Below, in pieces: positions 14,921 to 23,176 of a stretch of 64,000 bases of DNA (positions are counted from its first letter, which is position 1; each line of letters opens with the position of its first letter). The notes below the pieces were generated by a model. That model was not told the DNA's origin. It saw only the letters and a program-made list of their open reading frames with translations, and made no database searches. Origin of the DNA: Lentisphaerae bacterium GWF2_57_35 (GTDB lineage: Bacteria > Verrucomicrobiota > Kiritimatiellia > CAIQIC01 > GWF2-57-35); NCBI GenBank assembly GCA_001804865.1, contig MHBK01000020.1, positions 54,276-118,275 of the forward strand, read 5' to 3'. Both the position numbers and the translations under genes were made by a program.

Positions 14921-17432
14921 TGACTATATGACGTACAATTGCTTGACCATTATCGTCCATGAACATATGAAGGCTATGTGCAAGATACGAAACCTGACCC
15001 ATCGACACTCGGCTCCGCATCAAGGAAGGAAGAAGATCACAGACGCGCCGCGTCAGTTCCTGACCAAAGCAAATAGATCCATATAAACTATAAGGAAATC
15101 CAACAAGAGCTTCAACCGTTCGCCAAGTAAAACTATATGACAATTCACAACGCTTGGCAGAAAAACGAGGAATGATTCGGACCGAAACTAATCCCAAAGG
15201 TGACAACTCTTCTTTACCCTGTGTATCATGAGGAACCACGAGAATTGCCCTACGGGTCGCGAAAGCTGATGTCTCCTTTTGGATCACGGCAACAATATGA
15301 GCAAGGACCGCATCGAGTTGGCCGCCGACTGCAAGCGCAGCACCAAAAAACTTAGTCGTATCCATGAATGCACCATCAAAGTACTCGCACATTCGCTTTT
15401 CTCGAGCTGAATAGTAAGCAGGAATTACGTCTTTTGCAGGACACCTTAGGTTAACTTTGAAGTCCACAAGTTCACTAACAGTTCTTCCGGCCTGGTCGCG
15501 AATAGACGGTATTTTTGCATTGCGAAGTATCTCAAGAACAATAGGAAAAGCTTCGGCTGCGGTTTCGACACGGCATCCGTCCTCTCGGCTGAGAGCCTTT
15601 TCATCCAATCTCAAATCTCGAATCAAGAGGGGACGCGAACCCACCGTCGCCGAAATTGGAGATTGCAGATCAGAAACTGCGTCAAGTTGCACAGCGAGAG
15701 TATTCGATAACGCCTCATACGTTGGGGGAAAATATAACTTTTCATTGAGCCGACCTGCCGTTTCTCTCAGCATCGCGGCAGTTACGGCAAGACGTGAAGC
15801 AGTCTCCTCATCTATACCTTGGTTCTTAGAAAATTCCTTCAACTTAGCAACAGTTTCTCCACCGTGCTCCAGATTACCCATGACAAACACAAGACAAGTA
15901 TTCGGATCAGAATGCATTCGTGTAATAAGTCGCGCAATAGTCACTTCCCAAAAGTCTGGAAGGCAACCTCCACGTGTTGGCCTATCATCGACAACTATGA
16001 TTTCACTAAAAAGACATGCTGGTACAGGCAAAGGTGAATGACCGATTTTAATCAATACAGCGCGAGCAGCGCCATACGGAGTGCGAAGATCAGACGTACT
16101 TGTTCGTTTCGGCAAAGGCAGGATACACGTCGCCAAGTCTTTCTCGGAAATAACAGAGGACCACACTTTGGTCTCATCTTCCAAGAAAACAGCCGCGCTC
16201 TGTCCGTCTCTGGAATATTTTATCGTGACAGTCTGCTCTACAGCGTTGCGCGCTGAGTTCACTAATATTCCGTGCGCAATAGCGAACGCCAGATCAAGGG
16301 CAGTGGCTGACGCTGTGGTTGAGACTGATTGAGACGCCTTCTCAGGAGGAGCACTCAAATGCATTGGAGCAACGTTTCCCGCAGCACCCATCCATGTGAT
16401 GAAGTCGCTAATGGCAACATGTGCCTCGCTCGGAGTAGACATGGATTCCTGCACAAGTGCTGAAAGTGCGTTTAACCAAGCGTTACCGAAAGGAGCACAA
16501 TCAGAAATGGTACTAAGTACAAGGCATTTCCCAACACTAACCCGACCTTCTACCAACCAGTCGGCAAATGGTGAATTCTCTGTAGCAGGATTAAAACGGG
16601 TTCGACCTTTTGTAGGTTTCTTGGCAAAATTATGTAGAACTTGGTCTGACTCGTTCTTAAGGACCTCAAAGGAGTCTTGACGCTGTGGACTATCTGATGC
16701 AGCACCGCCAGCGGACATGCCGAGTGTTAAAGGGTGCACCTTAAAATCATACTTCTGCACGGCTTGGCGAACAGCATACGCAGCTCGAATGGCAGAAAGA
16801 GCACCTCCTTTTGGACAAAGAACGACTAATTCGTCTCCACCATTATGCAGGAGTATGCCAAATGGAGTGACAGCCTTTTCTGCTAGAGCTCCAAATTCTT
16901 TGATGACACGATTACCCTCTTCCTGACCAAAGCGCTTATTGACCTCACCGAAATTGTCAAGATCGCAGAATAGTACGGAGGGGCACACTCCTTGCTCCAA
17001 GCGCCGCATTACAGTTTCGTCAGCGATCTTGATTCCTTCTTTGTCTCGTTTCAGATCGGGTAGCCCAGCCGACGGTGTTCGTAAACGTGTCTTCCACCAA
17101 GCTTTGAATAATGCGGCAAGCGTTTCATTACGGACGCTTGCTATATGCATTAAGTCCGGTTTCAACCACCACTTTGCACGACAGAGACCACTCCGATTAT
17201 CATCAAGCTGAAATGAGTGCGTATCAGGGGGTTCAGCAAGTGAATGACCAATATCGAACGCTTTGAATGGAGGGGCAAACTCTAGGGAAAACTGAAGACC
17301 AAGTAATGGCGATTCTGCATGCTTCAAAATCTCATTGATGATTATTTCGAATTCACTCTTCGTTAGCCACTGACATTCCACTTCATCCTTTTTGCTGTTA
17401 AGAAAAGACTGCCATTCATCATTCGGTTTCAT
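14904..17432 (-). CDS. GGDEF-domain protein fused to a thymidylate-synthase-like domain (island gene 3)
   Basis: An 842-residue protein. Residues about 150-280 form a GGDEF-family nucleotide cyclase palm: LFCDLDNFGEVNKRFG (metal-binding D157 and D159) and HNGGDELVVL (GGDE at 198-201). Residues about 290-590 are unassigned. Residues about 590-842 resemble thymidylate synthase: ATRRAILVV, like the phosphate-binding arginine strand, and RTVEALVGFPYSLYGS, like ThyA R-S-x-D-x3-G-x-P-F-N. The place of the catalytic Cys reads SPLG, and the dUMP-binding Asn is Ser, so the domain should not make dTMP. I know of no described protein with this pairing. It starts with an ATGA overlap to the HAD gene. Confidence 0.6.
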   Translation of the reverse strand: MKPNDEWQSFLNSKKDEVECQWLTKSEFEIIINEILKHAESPLLGLQFSLEFAPPFKAFDIGHSLAEPPDTHSFQLDDNRSGLCRAKWWLKPDLMHIASVRNETLAALFKAWWKTRLRTPSAGLPDLKRDKEGIKIADETVMRRLEQGVCPSVLFCDLDNFGEVNKRFGQEEGNRVIKEFGALAEKAVTPFGILLHNGGDELVVLCPKGGALSAIRAAYAVRQAVQKYDFKVHPLTLGMSAGGAASDSPQRQDSFEVLKNESDQVLHNFAKKPTKGRTRFNPATENSPFADWLVEGRVSVGKCLVLSTISDCAPFGNAWLNALSALVQESMSTPSEAHVAISDFITWMGAAGNVAPMHLSAPPEKASQSVSTTASATALDLAFAIAHGILVNSARNAVEQTVTIKYSRDGQSAAVFLEDETKVWSSVISEKDLATCILPLPKRTSTSDLRTPYGAARAVLIKIGHSPLPVPACLFSEIIVVDDRPTRGGCLPDFWEVTIARLITRMHSDPNTCLVFVMGNLEHGGETVAKLKEFSKNQGIDEETASRLAVTAAMLRETAGRLNEKLYFPPTYEALSNTLAVQLDAVSDLQSPISATVGSRPLLIRDLRLDEKALSREDGCRVETAAEAFPIVLEILRNAKIPSIRDQAGRTVSELVDFKVNLRCPAKDVIPAYYSAREKRMCEYFDGAFMDTTKFFGAALAVGGQLDAVLAHIVAVIQKETSAFATRRAILVVPHDTQGKEELSPLGLVSVRIIPRFSAKRCELSYSFTWRTVEALVGFPYSLYGSICFGQELTRRVCDLLPSLMRSRVSMGQVSYLAHSLHMFMDDNGQAIVRHIVNEATA

Positions 17433-18388
17433 TCAATCGTGCTCCTTGTACTCTGGGTTCGACAGTATTTATGTGCTTCATGCACCAGCCGGAGAACCTG
17501 TACCACCCCCTGAAACGGCCCAAAGTCACAAAGGAAGTCCGCGCATTCCCTTGCACTGGGTGATGCCGTGTTCACAACAACACCTATGCCCGCCCACTTA
17601 AGCATTTCTACATCGTTATCATTGTCGCCAATAGCCAATACCTGATTACTCGACAGTCCAAGCCGCCGCGCCACCCATTCTAATGCAATTCCTTTGTCAC
17701 TACCTAGAGGTCGTACTTCGAGATAAGTCGATCCACTACGTGTAACGCTAACATTGCCTGTATGAATCAGCTCATCAGCTATGGCACGAAGCGCATCAAA
17801 GTTAGGGGATTTCAGAACAATGGCACACGGTTTGTGGTCGTCAATCGTTGACTGCAAGCCTTTCCATTCTACAGGCAATCCATTGAATTCATGCGCTGCC
17901 CTTGGCAAGTCTTGCTGGCCAAACTGCCAGCCCAAGACACGTTCCTGAATTCCATTCACATCATTCTGAAGGAACAAATCTTCGTCACAAAAATAAGCAT
18001 AGACTTCACAAGGATACCGAGCGGAGATATCTAGAATCATATTCAACACACCAAGATTCACCTCTGTACGCTTCAATAAGTGGCCGCTTCCCACCTCCAC
18101 AAGGACGCTCCCATTGTAGAGGATTAAAGGTGTGTCTGATTTGACAAGAAGATTCCCTCGCGTTCCTTGAAGTCGTTCAATCAGCGTCTGTACGCCTTTG
18201 AAGGTTCGCCCAGTTGCAACTGTCAATCGAACTTGGAGTAGCCGTAGTTGCCTTAAAAGTCGTTGGGCTGTTTCATGAAGCTCCGACGGAAAGAGTGTAC
18301 CATCCAAATCAGCCACAATAAGTTTAACGGCAGCAAAAGGACGAAGTGCGTCGAGGTCTGCATCTGGCCCTGGAAGAAGTTTAATCAT
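17429..18388 (-). CDS. Cof/SPP-type HAD phosphatase (island gene 2)
   Basis: A 319-residue HAD hydrolase of class IIB. Motif I is VADLDGTLFPSELHE, the Thr of motif II is in LTVATGRTFKGV, the Lys is in GSDKGIALEWVA and motif IV is AIGDNDNDVEMLKWAG; the large cap sits between motifs II and III. Members dephosphorylate sugar phosphates or nucleotides. Overlaps of 8 bp with the upstream methylase and 4 bp with the GGDEF-TS gene indicate translational coupling, so the substrate is probably linked to the nucleotide or DNA modification chemistry of this operon. Confidence 0.8.
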   Translation of the reverse strand: MIKLLPGPDADLDALRPFAAVKLIVADLDGTLFPSELHETAQRLLRQLRLLQVRLTVATGRTFKGVQTLIERLQGTRGNLLVKSDTPLILYNGSVLVEVGSGHLLKRTEVNLGVLNMILDISARYPCEVYAYFCDEDLFLQNDVNGIQERVLGWQFGQQDLPRAAHEFNGLPVEWKGLQSTIDDHKPCAIVLKSPNFDALRAIADELIHTGNVSVTRSGSTYLEVRPLGSDKGIALEWVARRLGLSSNQVLAIGDNDNDVEMLKWAGIGVVVNTASPSARECADFLCDFGPFQGVVQVLRLVHEAHKYCRTQSTRSTIE

Positions 18389-19379
18389 GCTTCAATAAAT
18401 AGAGCCGATGTTCAACGCAACGTTCCCTGTTTTGTGTGGTGTATCCTCGTCCATATAAAACGAATTCCTCGAAAGTGCCGTATTTGGCAAGAATCGAGCG
18501 GATAGTCTTACGCGGAATCAAGCCATCATCTGCGTAATGAAACGCGAGCCATTTAAAACGTGCTTCATTCAGAAGCTCTTCGAGGCTAGACGCTGCCTTG
18601 CTTCGATCGTTAAAGACTGAGCGTTCAAGGCCACGGTCTGGAATCCCCGAAATGCCATGAACCTGTGGATGCACTCCTTGAGCAATGGTCTCCGCTAAAT
18701 GATAATAGTGCGCATAGCTCCGTTCATTGTAAGGAGGGTCAAGATAAAGCACATCGAACGCTTGTTGAGAAACGAGAGTCTCAGCTGAACCTAAAGAACA
18801 CTTACCAGCGAATTGACCACGTGTCGGACGCATCCAATCCATGTGGAATGGGCGTTTTGCTTTTCTGTGCCAAGTCTTCAGAAATGAATAGTATGTTCCC
18901 GCAGTGTTCGCGACTTGATCCATAGCATGTATCAGAGATGCAATAAGGACAGCGTTCTCTTCTCTATTCAGCCATCCAGCTTTGTGCCACGCATGGATCG
19001 TATTCCATGCCCATTCAATGGCACGAGCGTTCTCGACAGTAAAAAACCTCCTCTTTCTGGCGTATTGTTCAACAAACCAGCCAGCTCGTCCTTTTCTCTT
19101 GTTCAATATTTCGAGCACATCTTTGCTTGAGTTCAGCCCTAGTCTAGACCGCACCTGCCTGAATGAAGGTACATTCTGTCGATGTATCCTCGCAATTTGA
19201 AAGCAATGAGCAAACTGCAGGACATCCCCTGTCCAAACGTGAAAGCCTAACGACTTGAAATATGCACCGACAGTTCCAATACCGCCGAAAGGGTCACAAA
19301 AAGTGCCTTTGTTGACTCGCTGGAGAAGAATCTCACCCAATCGAGGGAGCGTGGTAAACTTGGAGCCGAAATAGCGCAT
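18381..19379 (-). CDS. D12-class DNA adenine methyltransferase (island gene 1)
   Basis: About 332 residues from the ATG at 19379, where MRYFGSKFTTLPRL matches the usual D12 methylase N-terminus; the frame is open to an ATG at 19406. SAM motif I is FCDPFGGIGTVGAYF (about 27-41) and motif IV is YLDPPYNERSYAHYYHLAET (about 212-231), the complete D-P-P-Y of N6-adenine methylases. No restriction endonuclease is recognisable nearby. It is the first gene of the five-gene operon, so any promoter should lie between 19380 and 19600; I cannot fix its position. Confidence 0.82.
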   Translation of the reverse strand: MRYFGSKFTTLPRLGEILLQRVNKGTFCDPFGGIGTVGAYFKSLGFHVWTGDVLQFAHCFQIARIHRQNVPSFRQVRSRLGLNSSKDVLEILNKRKGRAGWFVEQYARKRRFFTVENARAIEWAWNTIHAWHKAGWLNREENAVLIASLIHAMDQVANTAGTYYSFLKTWHRKAKRPFHMDWMRPTRGQFAGKCSLGSAETLVSQQAFDVLYLDPPYNERSYAHYYHLAETIAQGVHPQVHGISGIPDRGLERSVFNDRSKAASSLEELLNEARFKWLAFHYADDGLIPRKTIRSILAKYGTFEEFVLYGRGYTTQNRERCVEHRLYLLKHD

Positions 19380-19604
19380 AAAGATAGATCTAGACCCCCT
19401 AAGCATGTACGACGCGATGCTTCAAAAACATTGATATTAGTTCCAATGGGACCGTCTTATTCCAGTCTCACCAAGTACTGGTTCAAGAAATCTTTTATTG
19501 AATTTTATCATTGCGCCTCTCAAAAAAGGTATCAATCCTTAGCGATGATTCCCTCATGACAACGCTCATTCATTTTAGTCCCCAATCCCTCTCGGTGGTT
19601 GCAT

Positions 19605-19826
19605 TCAAAAATCGCCTGCAACAAAGATGTTTATATGAAACTTCAGGGTTTGGGGCAAAGAGATTCTCAAAACTTGTCTACGCTCCGATCGCCGAACGGG
19701 GGTTTGGCTCCTACACAAGAAAATGAAAAACTTCGCGAGTCTTGCGTTAAACTCTTTGTTGTTCTTTTCAAGGTCTTTCACATACCAAACGAGTCGCAAT
19801 TCCTTATCCGTTGGACGCTTTGCCAT
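19605..19826 (-). CDS. Doubtful small ORF upstream of the island operon
   Basis: A 73-codon frame beginning MAKRPTDKELRLVWYVKDLE, with a lysine- and glutamate-rich helix of plausible composition. It lies in the 1.1-kb stretch between the island operon and the legC fragment. The first codons form one arm of an inverted repeat (19798-19811 with 19863-19876), so it could be part of a duplicated fragment. I recognise no family, and the ribosome site is weak. Confidence 0.2.
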   Translation of the reverse strand: MAKRPTDKELRLVWYVKDLEKNNKEFNARLAKFFIFLCRSQTPVRRSERRQVLRISLPQTLKFHINIFVAGDF

Positions 19827-19876
19827 CCGTGGGGCCACTCTTCCAGGGTTAGAAGCAGCCCCACGGATAAGGAATT
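19798..19876. repeat. 14-bp perfect inverted repeat with 51-base spacer
   Basis: AATTCCTTATCCGT at 19798-19811 is exactly complementary to ACGGATAAGGAATT at 19863-19876. It lies about 110 bp before direct repeat copy B, just inside the right end of the island. It could be a recombination or protein-binding site at the island end, or a regulatory stem. Confidence 0.6.
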
Positions 19877-19918
19877 CTGATTCCTTACATAATTTGTGTA
19901 TAAAAGCAGGGCGTAATG

Positions 19919-20107
19919 AGCGGCCCTTTCCTCCAAGGTCCGGAGGCGCTCGGCTACCTTCTCGCCCCCGGATCCAGGAACGTGCCCTCTTCCGCCGACC
20001 TCAGCGACGAAGACCAACACCGCGTCATCGCCGCCCTCCTCCGCCTCGCCCGCGCCGGAACGGTGCAAACGGCGGCGGTGTCCTCCTGGTCCGCAGCCAG
20101 AATGTAG
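19919..20107 (+). pseudogene. C-terminal fragment of a second LegC-like aminotransferase, with 90-bp repeat copy B
   Basis: The frame reads GPEALGYLLAPGSRN, then the segment identical to LegC (PSSADLSDEDQHRVIAALLR), then AAVSSWSAARM and a stop. LegC has GPSGVSDDLAARGIN before and VTISS after the same block, so this is the end of a related but distinct gene rather than a plain copy. Bases 19983-20072 are the 90-bp repeat. No 5' part of the gene is present. It reads best as the displaced 3' end left behind by insertion of the island at legC. Confidence 0.75.
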
Positions 20108-20531
20108 CCGCGCCTGATAAGCTGACTTTTATACACAGATTTCATGGCGCCTCTCTTCTACAAGACGATGGGATGAATACCCCTTACGAAACAGCAGGCG
20201 GGCGAAGGCGAGCTTCTTATTCCCCTGAAGCCGCGTTACGGAGAACGCGGCCCACCAATGATCGGAAAATTTTCAGACGGTTTTCCATCCATGGATACGC
20301 CCCTAATCGATACAGAGAAGGGACGCGACTCCGCCGGGTGCATCCTGATAGGCCGCGGGATCGGCCCGCCCGACGCGGAGGTCGGGCCTACAACAGCGAA
20401 TTTTGTAGGCTCCCGCCGCAACGGCGGGATGTCTGGCGTTTCTTGCGGCAGTGCCGGGATGCCCTCCTCCGCCTGCGGCCTTGCTCATACATTCTGATTC
20501 GAGTACATTAATCGCCAGAAAGGGATTTACT
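20108..20531. repeat. Gene-free stretch with palindromic repeat remnants
   Basis: No gene is seen. Bases 20254-20290 carry CCAATGATCGGAAAATTTTC and a damaged second palindrome, matching the element at 21225-21259. Bases about 20350-20430 hold hairpin-forming GC-rich words (CGGCCCGCCCGACGCGGAGG, then GTCGGGCCTAC; TCCCGCCGCAACGGCGGGA), of the 'GGCCTACA' type also found near 28720 and 60100. Confidence 0.5.
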
Positions 20532-20762
20532 ATGAACAATCTGGATCGAATAACTTTCAATCCCGAAATCATGGGCGGGAAACCGTGCCTTCGAGGCCTG
20601 CGCGTTACCGTCGGGGCTATCGTTGGCTTGGTCGCCACGGGGCATTCGAAAGAAAGAATTCTTCAACTATATCCTTATCTTGAAACTGCAGACATCGAAC
20701 AGGCTTTGGCGTATGCCGCATGGCGCGCCGATGAAATCGAAATTCCTCTGGCAACCACGTGA
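20532..20762 (+). CDS. DUF433-family antitoxin
   Basis: A 76-residue protein with the DUF433 signature: an N-terminal RITFNPEIMGGKPCLRGLRV, then a winged-helix-like body with AIVGLVATGHSKERILQLYP and a C-terminal DIEQALAYAAWRADE helix. DUF433 proteins pair with DUF5615 PIN-like toxins and act as antitoxin and repressor. I chose the ATG at 20532 because the family starts here and AAAGGGA lies before it. It overlaps the toxin frame by 4 bp (GTGA). Confidence 0.85.
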   Translation: MNNLDRITFNPEIMGGKPCLRGLRVTVGAIVGLVATGHSKERILQLYPYLETADIEQALAYAAWRADEIEIPLATT

Positions 20763-21124
20763 AAATCCTGATCGATATGAACCTGTCGCCAGCATGGATT
20801 CCGATCTTCAAGCAAGCCGGATGGGAGGCCTTGCATTGGTCAGAAATCGGAGCTGGAAATGCACCAGATCGCATCATCCTCGAATAGGTCCGAACCCATC
20901 AATGGGTTGTATTCACACACGACCTTGATTTTGGAACCATTCTGGCTGCCAGTCAGGCTGATTGTCCCAGTGTAATACAACTCCGCATTCAGGATCTTGA
21001 TCCCCAACACAACGCCGCCGTCGTATGTAATGCACTGGCCCAATTTCAAGACAAACTGGAAGTCGGCGCGTTGATCACCATTGATGCCTCCAAAATGCGC
21101 GCACGGATCTTGCCAATAAGATAA
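20759..21124 (+). pseudogene. DUF5615 PIN-like toxin, interrupted by one stop codon
   Basis: From GTG 20759 the frame reads KILIDMNLSPAWIPIFKQAG and ALHWSEIGAGNAPDRIILE, then TAG at 20885-20887, and continues in the same frame as VRTHQWVVFTHDLDFGTILA to TAA at 21122. These are the DUF5615 motifs (DMNLSP, HWSEIG, FTHDLDFG) over a normal length of about 121 codons. A single base change producing TAG at codon 43 explains the break. The partner antitoxin upstream is intact. A sequencing error cannot be excluded. Confidence 0.85.
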
Positions 21125-21195
21125 ACGCCATTGTCCGTTGATTACTCCAATTACAGATCTCACTCTTCGCAGATTGCCGCTGCAAACCGGTAGGG

Positions 21196-21285
21196 CGACA
21201 CCTCCGGTGGAGCCGCTCTTTTTTCCAATGATCGGAAAATTTTCAGACGGTTTTTCCAACCATTGGAAAATCTCCCTTAGCCTCG
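21196..21285. repeat. Palindrome pair of the TTTTCCAATNATTGGAAAA family
   Basis: Two near-palindromes lie at 21221-21239 (TTTTCCAATGATCGGAAAA) and 21251-21270 (TTTTTCCAACCATTGGAAAA), about 30 bp apart, between the broken toxin and the 3' end of mscS. The left flank CACCTCCGGTGGAGCC is itself palindromic. The same unit is found in decayed form at 12071 and 20254, and as triple arrays at 32231 and 54157. Confidence 0.8.
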
Positions 21286-22953
21286 CCTTTGATCGTTCTT
21301 CTGCGCCGGATGCACGGTAAGTTGAGGAAACGGAATGGTCCAGCCCTGCTCGGTGCAGGTCTCGACCAGGATGCGGGCGATGGCCCATTCGATCCGTTTG
21401 TATTGCGGCGCCGCCGCGCCGGTCACATCCACCGCAACGGCATAATCCAGCGACGAGGCGCCGGCGGCCTTCAAGACCACGAGAACGTTCAGCAACTGTT
21501 CCGCGCCAACCAACTCGGACAACGCTTTGGATAAGCGATCTTTCATGAGGTCGGGAATTTCCCGCGTACTGGCCGCTTGATGACGGTAGTCGATGCCGAA
21601 GACCGTGCTGACCCGGAAGTTCGTGGAAAGCACCTTGGGATTCAATGCAATGAAGGCCGGTGTCGGGTAAACGATCTGACTGCCGCCCAGCTCAACCAAT
21701 TGCACGGAGCTGGGCGTTTGATAGGCCACGCGTCCCCAATGTCCGTCGGCCAGTTCCACCCAGTCGCCTTCGCGACAGGGAAACCATTCCTCCCGCTCTC
21801 CGTTCACGCGAGAATGCAGGCCCACGAGAGTTGTAACGGGCAGGGTCTGAACTCCGCCGCTCAGAAGCGGGTTGACCAGCCGTACCGTAAACCCAATGGA
21901 GTCCACTTGCCAGGGCATGTCGTCAAACATCAGCCGCTCCTTTTCTTTAACTGCACCCACGTTCAGCACCAGCTTGACGGTTTCGATATGCTGCGGCAGG
22001 GTCTTGATGCCCGCCCAAGCCATGCCAATCAAAAGGATCGTAACAATGCCCAACAGAAACCAATCGCCGACGAGATTGAAGACCAGCAGCGTGGCAACAA
22101 GCCCCCCCACGACGCTGAACACATGAAAGATCAACGCGCCCAGCCGGGTGGCAAAATCGGCTCGCTTCCGCGAGGGCCGCACTTTTCGATACGCGGCATG
22201 AAGAATTCGCAACCCAAAAAACAGGAGGAAAAATGCCCCCAACCCCATCGCCAGATTGAGTCCGCGCGTTTTGAAAAAAGTTTGCGCGTATTGGGTGGCC
22301 GAATCGAGCGGCGACTTGCGCGCCGCCAGCCGATTGTCGAGTTGCAGTTGCAGGGCTCGTTTCTGATGGTAGGCGTCGTCTCTGCGTTGCCGCCACAACC
22401 GCAGCTCAGACTCCAGCCGTTCCCTCAAAGCGCCAGACGGGTTGGGCGCCATCAGCTTTTCCAGATTCGCCGCGCCTCTTTGCGCGATCGCGTGCAATTG
22501 CTCAAGTTCATGGATCTGTCCGCGCAGCTCGCCCAAAGCCCGGCTTTCGGCAGTTGCGCTTTTAAACTCGGCCAGGATCGGCTTGAGCAGCGACGCAAGT
22601 TCCTCCTGCCAGTTGAACGCCTTTTCCGGCGCATCGGAAAACACGCTGGCGTCCACCGCGACGGCGAATTCGGTAAACTGGGCCTGGAGTTCGGCTTCTT
22701 CCGCCGTCAGTTCGCGCAAATCCTCCAACAGGTTGGCGCGCGTGACTTCGTCCCGGGCTTCTTGAAGCGCCTGCCGGGTTTTCGCAGTCGCCGCTTCCTT
22801 GCTCTGAATGGTTCGCAGCAACGCATCCAGCGATTCCAAGTTGCTTTGAAGTTGAGCTGAAACGGTCCGCGACTCGGAAGTTTGCGCCATCACGGTCCCG
22901 GCCATGAGCCCCATCGCCAACGTCAAGATCGCCCACCCAATCCCCCACCTCAT
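21277..22953 (-). CDS. MscS-family mechanosensitive channel
   Basis: A 558-residue protein with a signal peptide (LTLAMGLMAGTVMAQ), a long periplasmic coiled-coil region (about residues 30-215), two or three membrane helices (LAMGLGAFFLLFFGLRIL; HVFSVVGGLVATLLVF; FLLGIVTILLIGMAWAGI) and a C-terminal domain with FPCREGDWVELADGHWGRV, the MscS beta-domain. MscS channels release solutes on hypo-osmotic shock. A 22-bp perfect palindrome 140 bp upstream (23093-23114) matches the operator of the neighbouring regulator, so the gene may be controlled by it. Confidence 0.8.
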   Translation of the reverse strand: MRWGIGWAILTLAMGLMAGTVMAQTSESRTVSAQLQSNLESLDALLRTIQSKEAATAKTRQALQEARDEVTRANLLEDLRELTAEEAELQAQFTEFAVAVDASVFSDAPEKAFNWQEELASLLKPILAEFKSATAESRALGELRGQIHELEQLHAIAQRGAANLEKLMAPNPSGALRERLESELRLWRQRRDDAYHQKRALQLQLDNRLAARKSPLDSATQYAQTFFKTRGLNLAMGLGAFFLLFFGLRILHAAYRKVRPSRKRADFATRLGALIFHVFSVVGGLVATLLVFNLVGDWFLLGIVTILLIGMAWAGIKTLPQHIETVKLVLNVGAVKEKERLMFDDMPWQVDSIGFTVRLVNPLLSGGVQTLPVTTLVGLHSRVNGEREEWFPCREGDWVELADGHWGRVAYQTPSSVQLVELGGSQIVYPTPAFIALNPKVLSTNFRVSTVFGIDYRHQAASTREIPDLMKDRLSKALSELVGAEQLLNVLVVLKAAGASSLDYAVAVDVTGAAAPQYKRIEWAIARILVETCTEQGWTIPFPQLTVHPAQKNDQRRG

Positions 22954-23092
22954 GCGCTCCTCCCCTCACCTATCGATGCGTCTCTCTGAGCAGGAAACAC
23001 TATACGCTCGTTGGAACGGGTTGCCCCAAGAAAACCACAAAAAATCTCATGCAACGGATAGAAACGATCTGTCCCCATTCGAAGATCCCATG

Positions 23093-23114
23093 ATCACACT
23101 TTGCAAAGTGTGAT
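23093..23114. promoter_or_regulatory. 22-bp perfect palindrome, operator copy 1 (upstream of mscS)
   Basis: The site has 11-bp arms (ATCACACTTTG / CAAAGTGTGAT) with no spacer. It differs at one base from the site at 23880-23901 next to the regulator start codon, and both are flanked by ATG on the left and ACC on the right. It lies 140 bp upstream of the mscS start. Confidence 0.75.
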
Positions 23115-23176
23115 ACCTATGTAACTGCGCAACGTTCCTGAGAAAATGGACCTCGTTACGAACAGGGAAACGTTTG

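Noticed and set aside
12280..19406. Island as a prophage or classical integrative element
   Set aside because: No integrase, transposase, portal, replication or mobilisation gene is recognisable in the segment. Only the flanking repeats and composition suggest insertion.
18381..19406. Island as a standard type II restriction-modification system
   Set aside because: Two adenine methylases are present, but no restriction endonuclease motif was found in the remaining three genes.
19723..20511. 262-codon plus-strand frame across the right end of the island
   Set aside because: It crosses the inverted repeat, the 90-bp repeat in the wrong frame relative to LegC, and palindromic elements; the translation is Arg/Pro-rich and has no motif.
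21577..22860. 427-codon plus-strand frame
   Set aside because: It mirrors the MscS gene on the minus strand, which has a signal peptide, membrane helices and MscS motifs.
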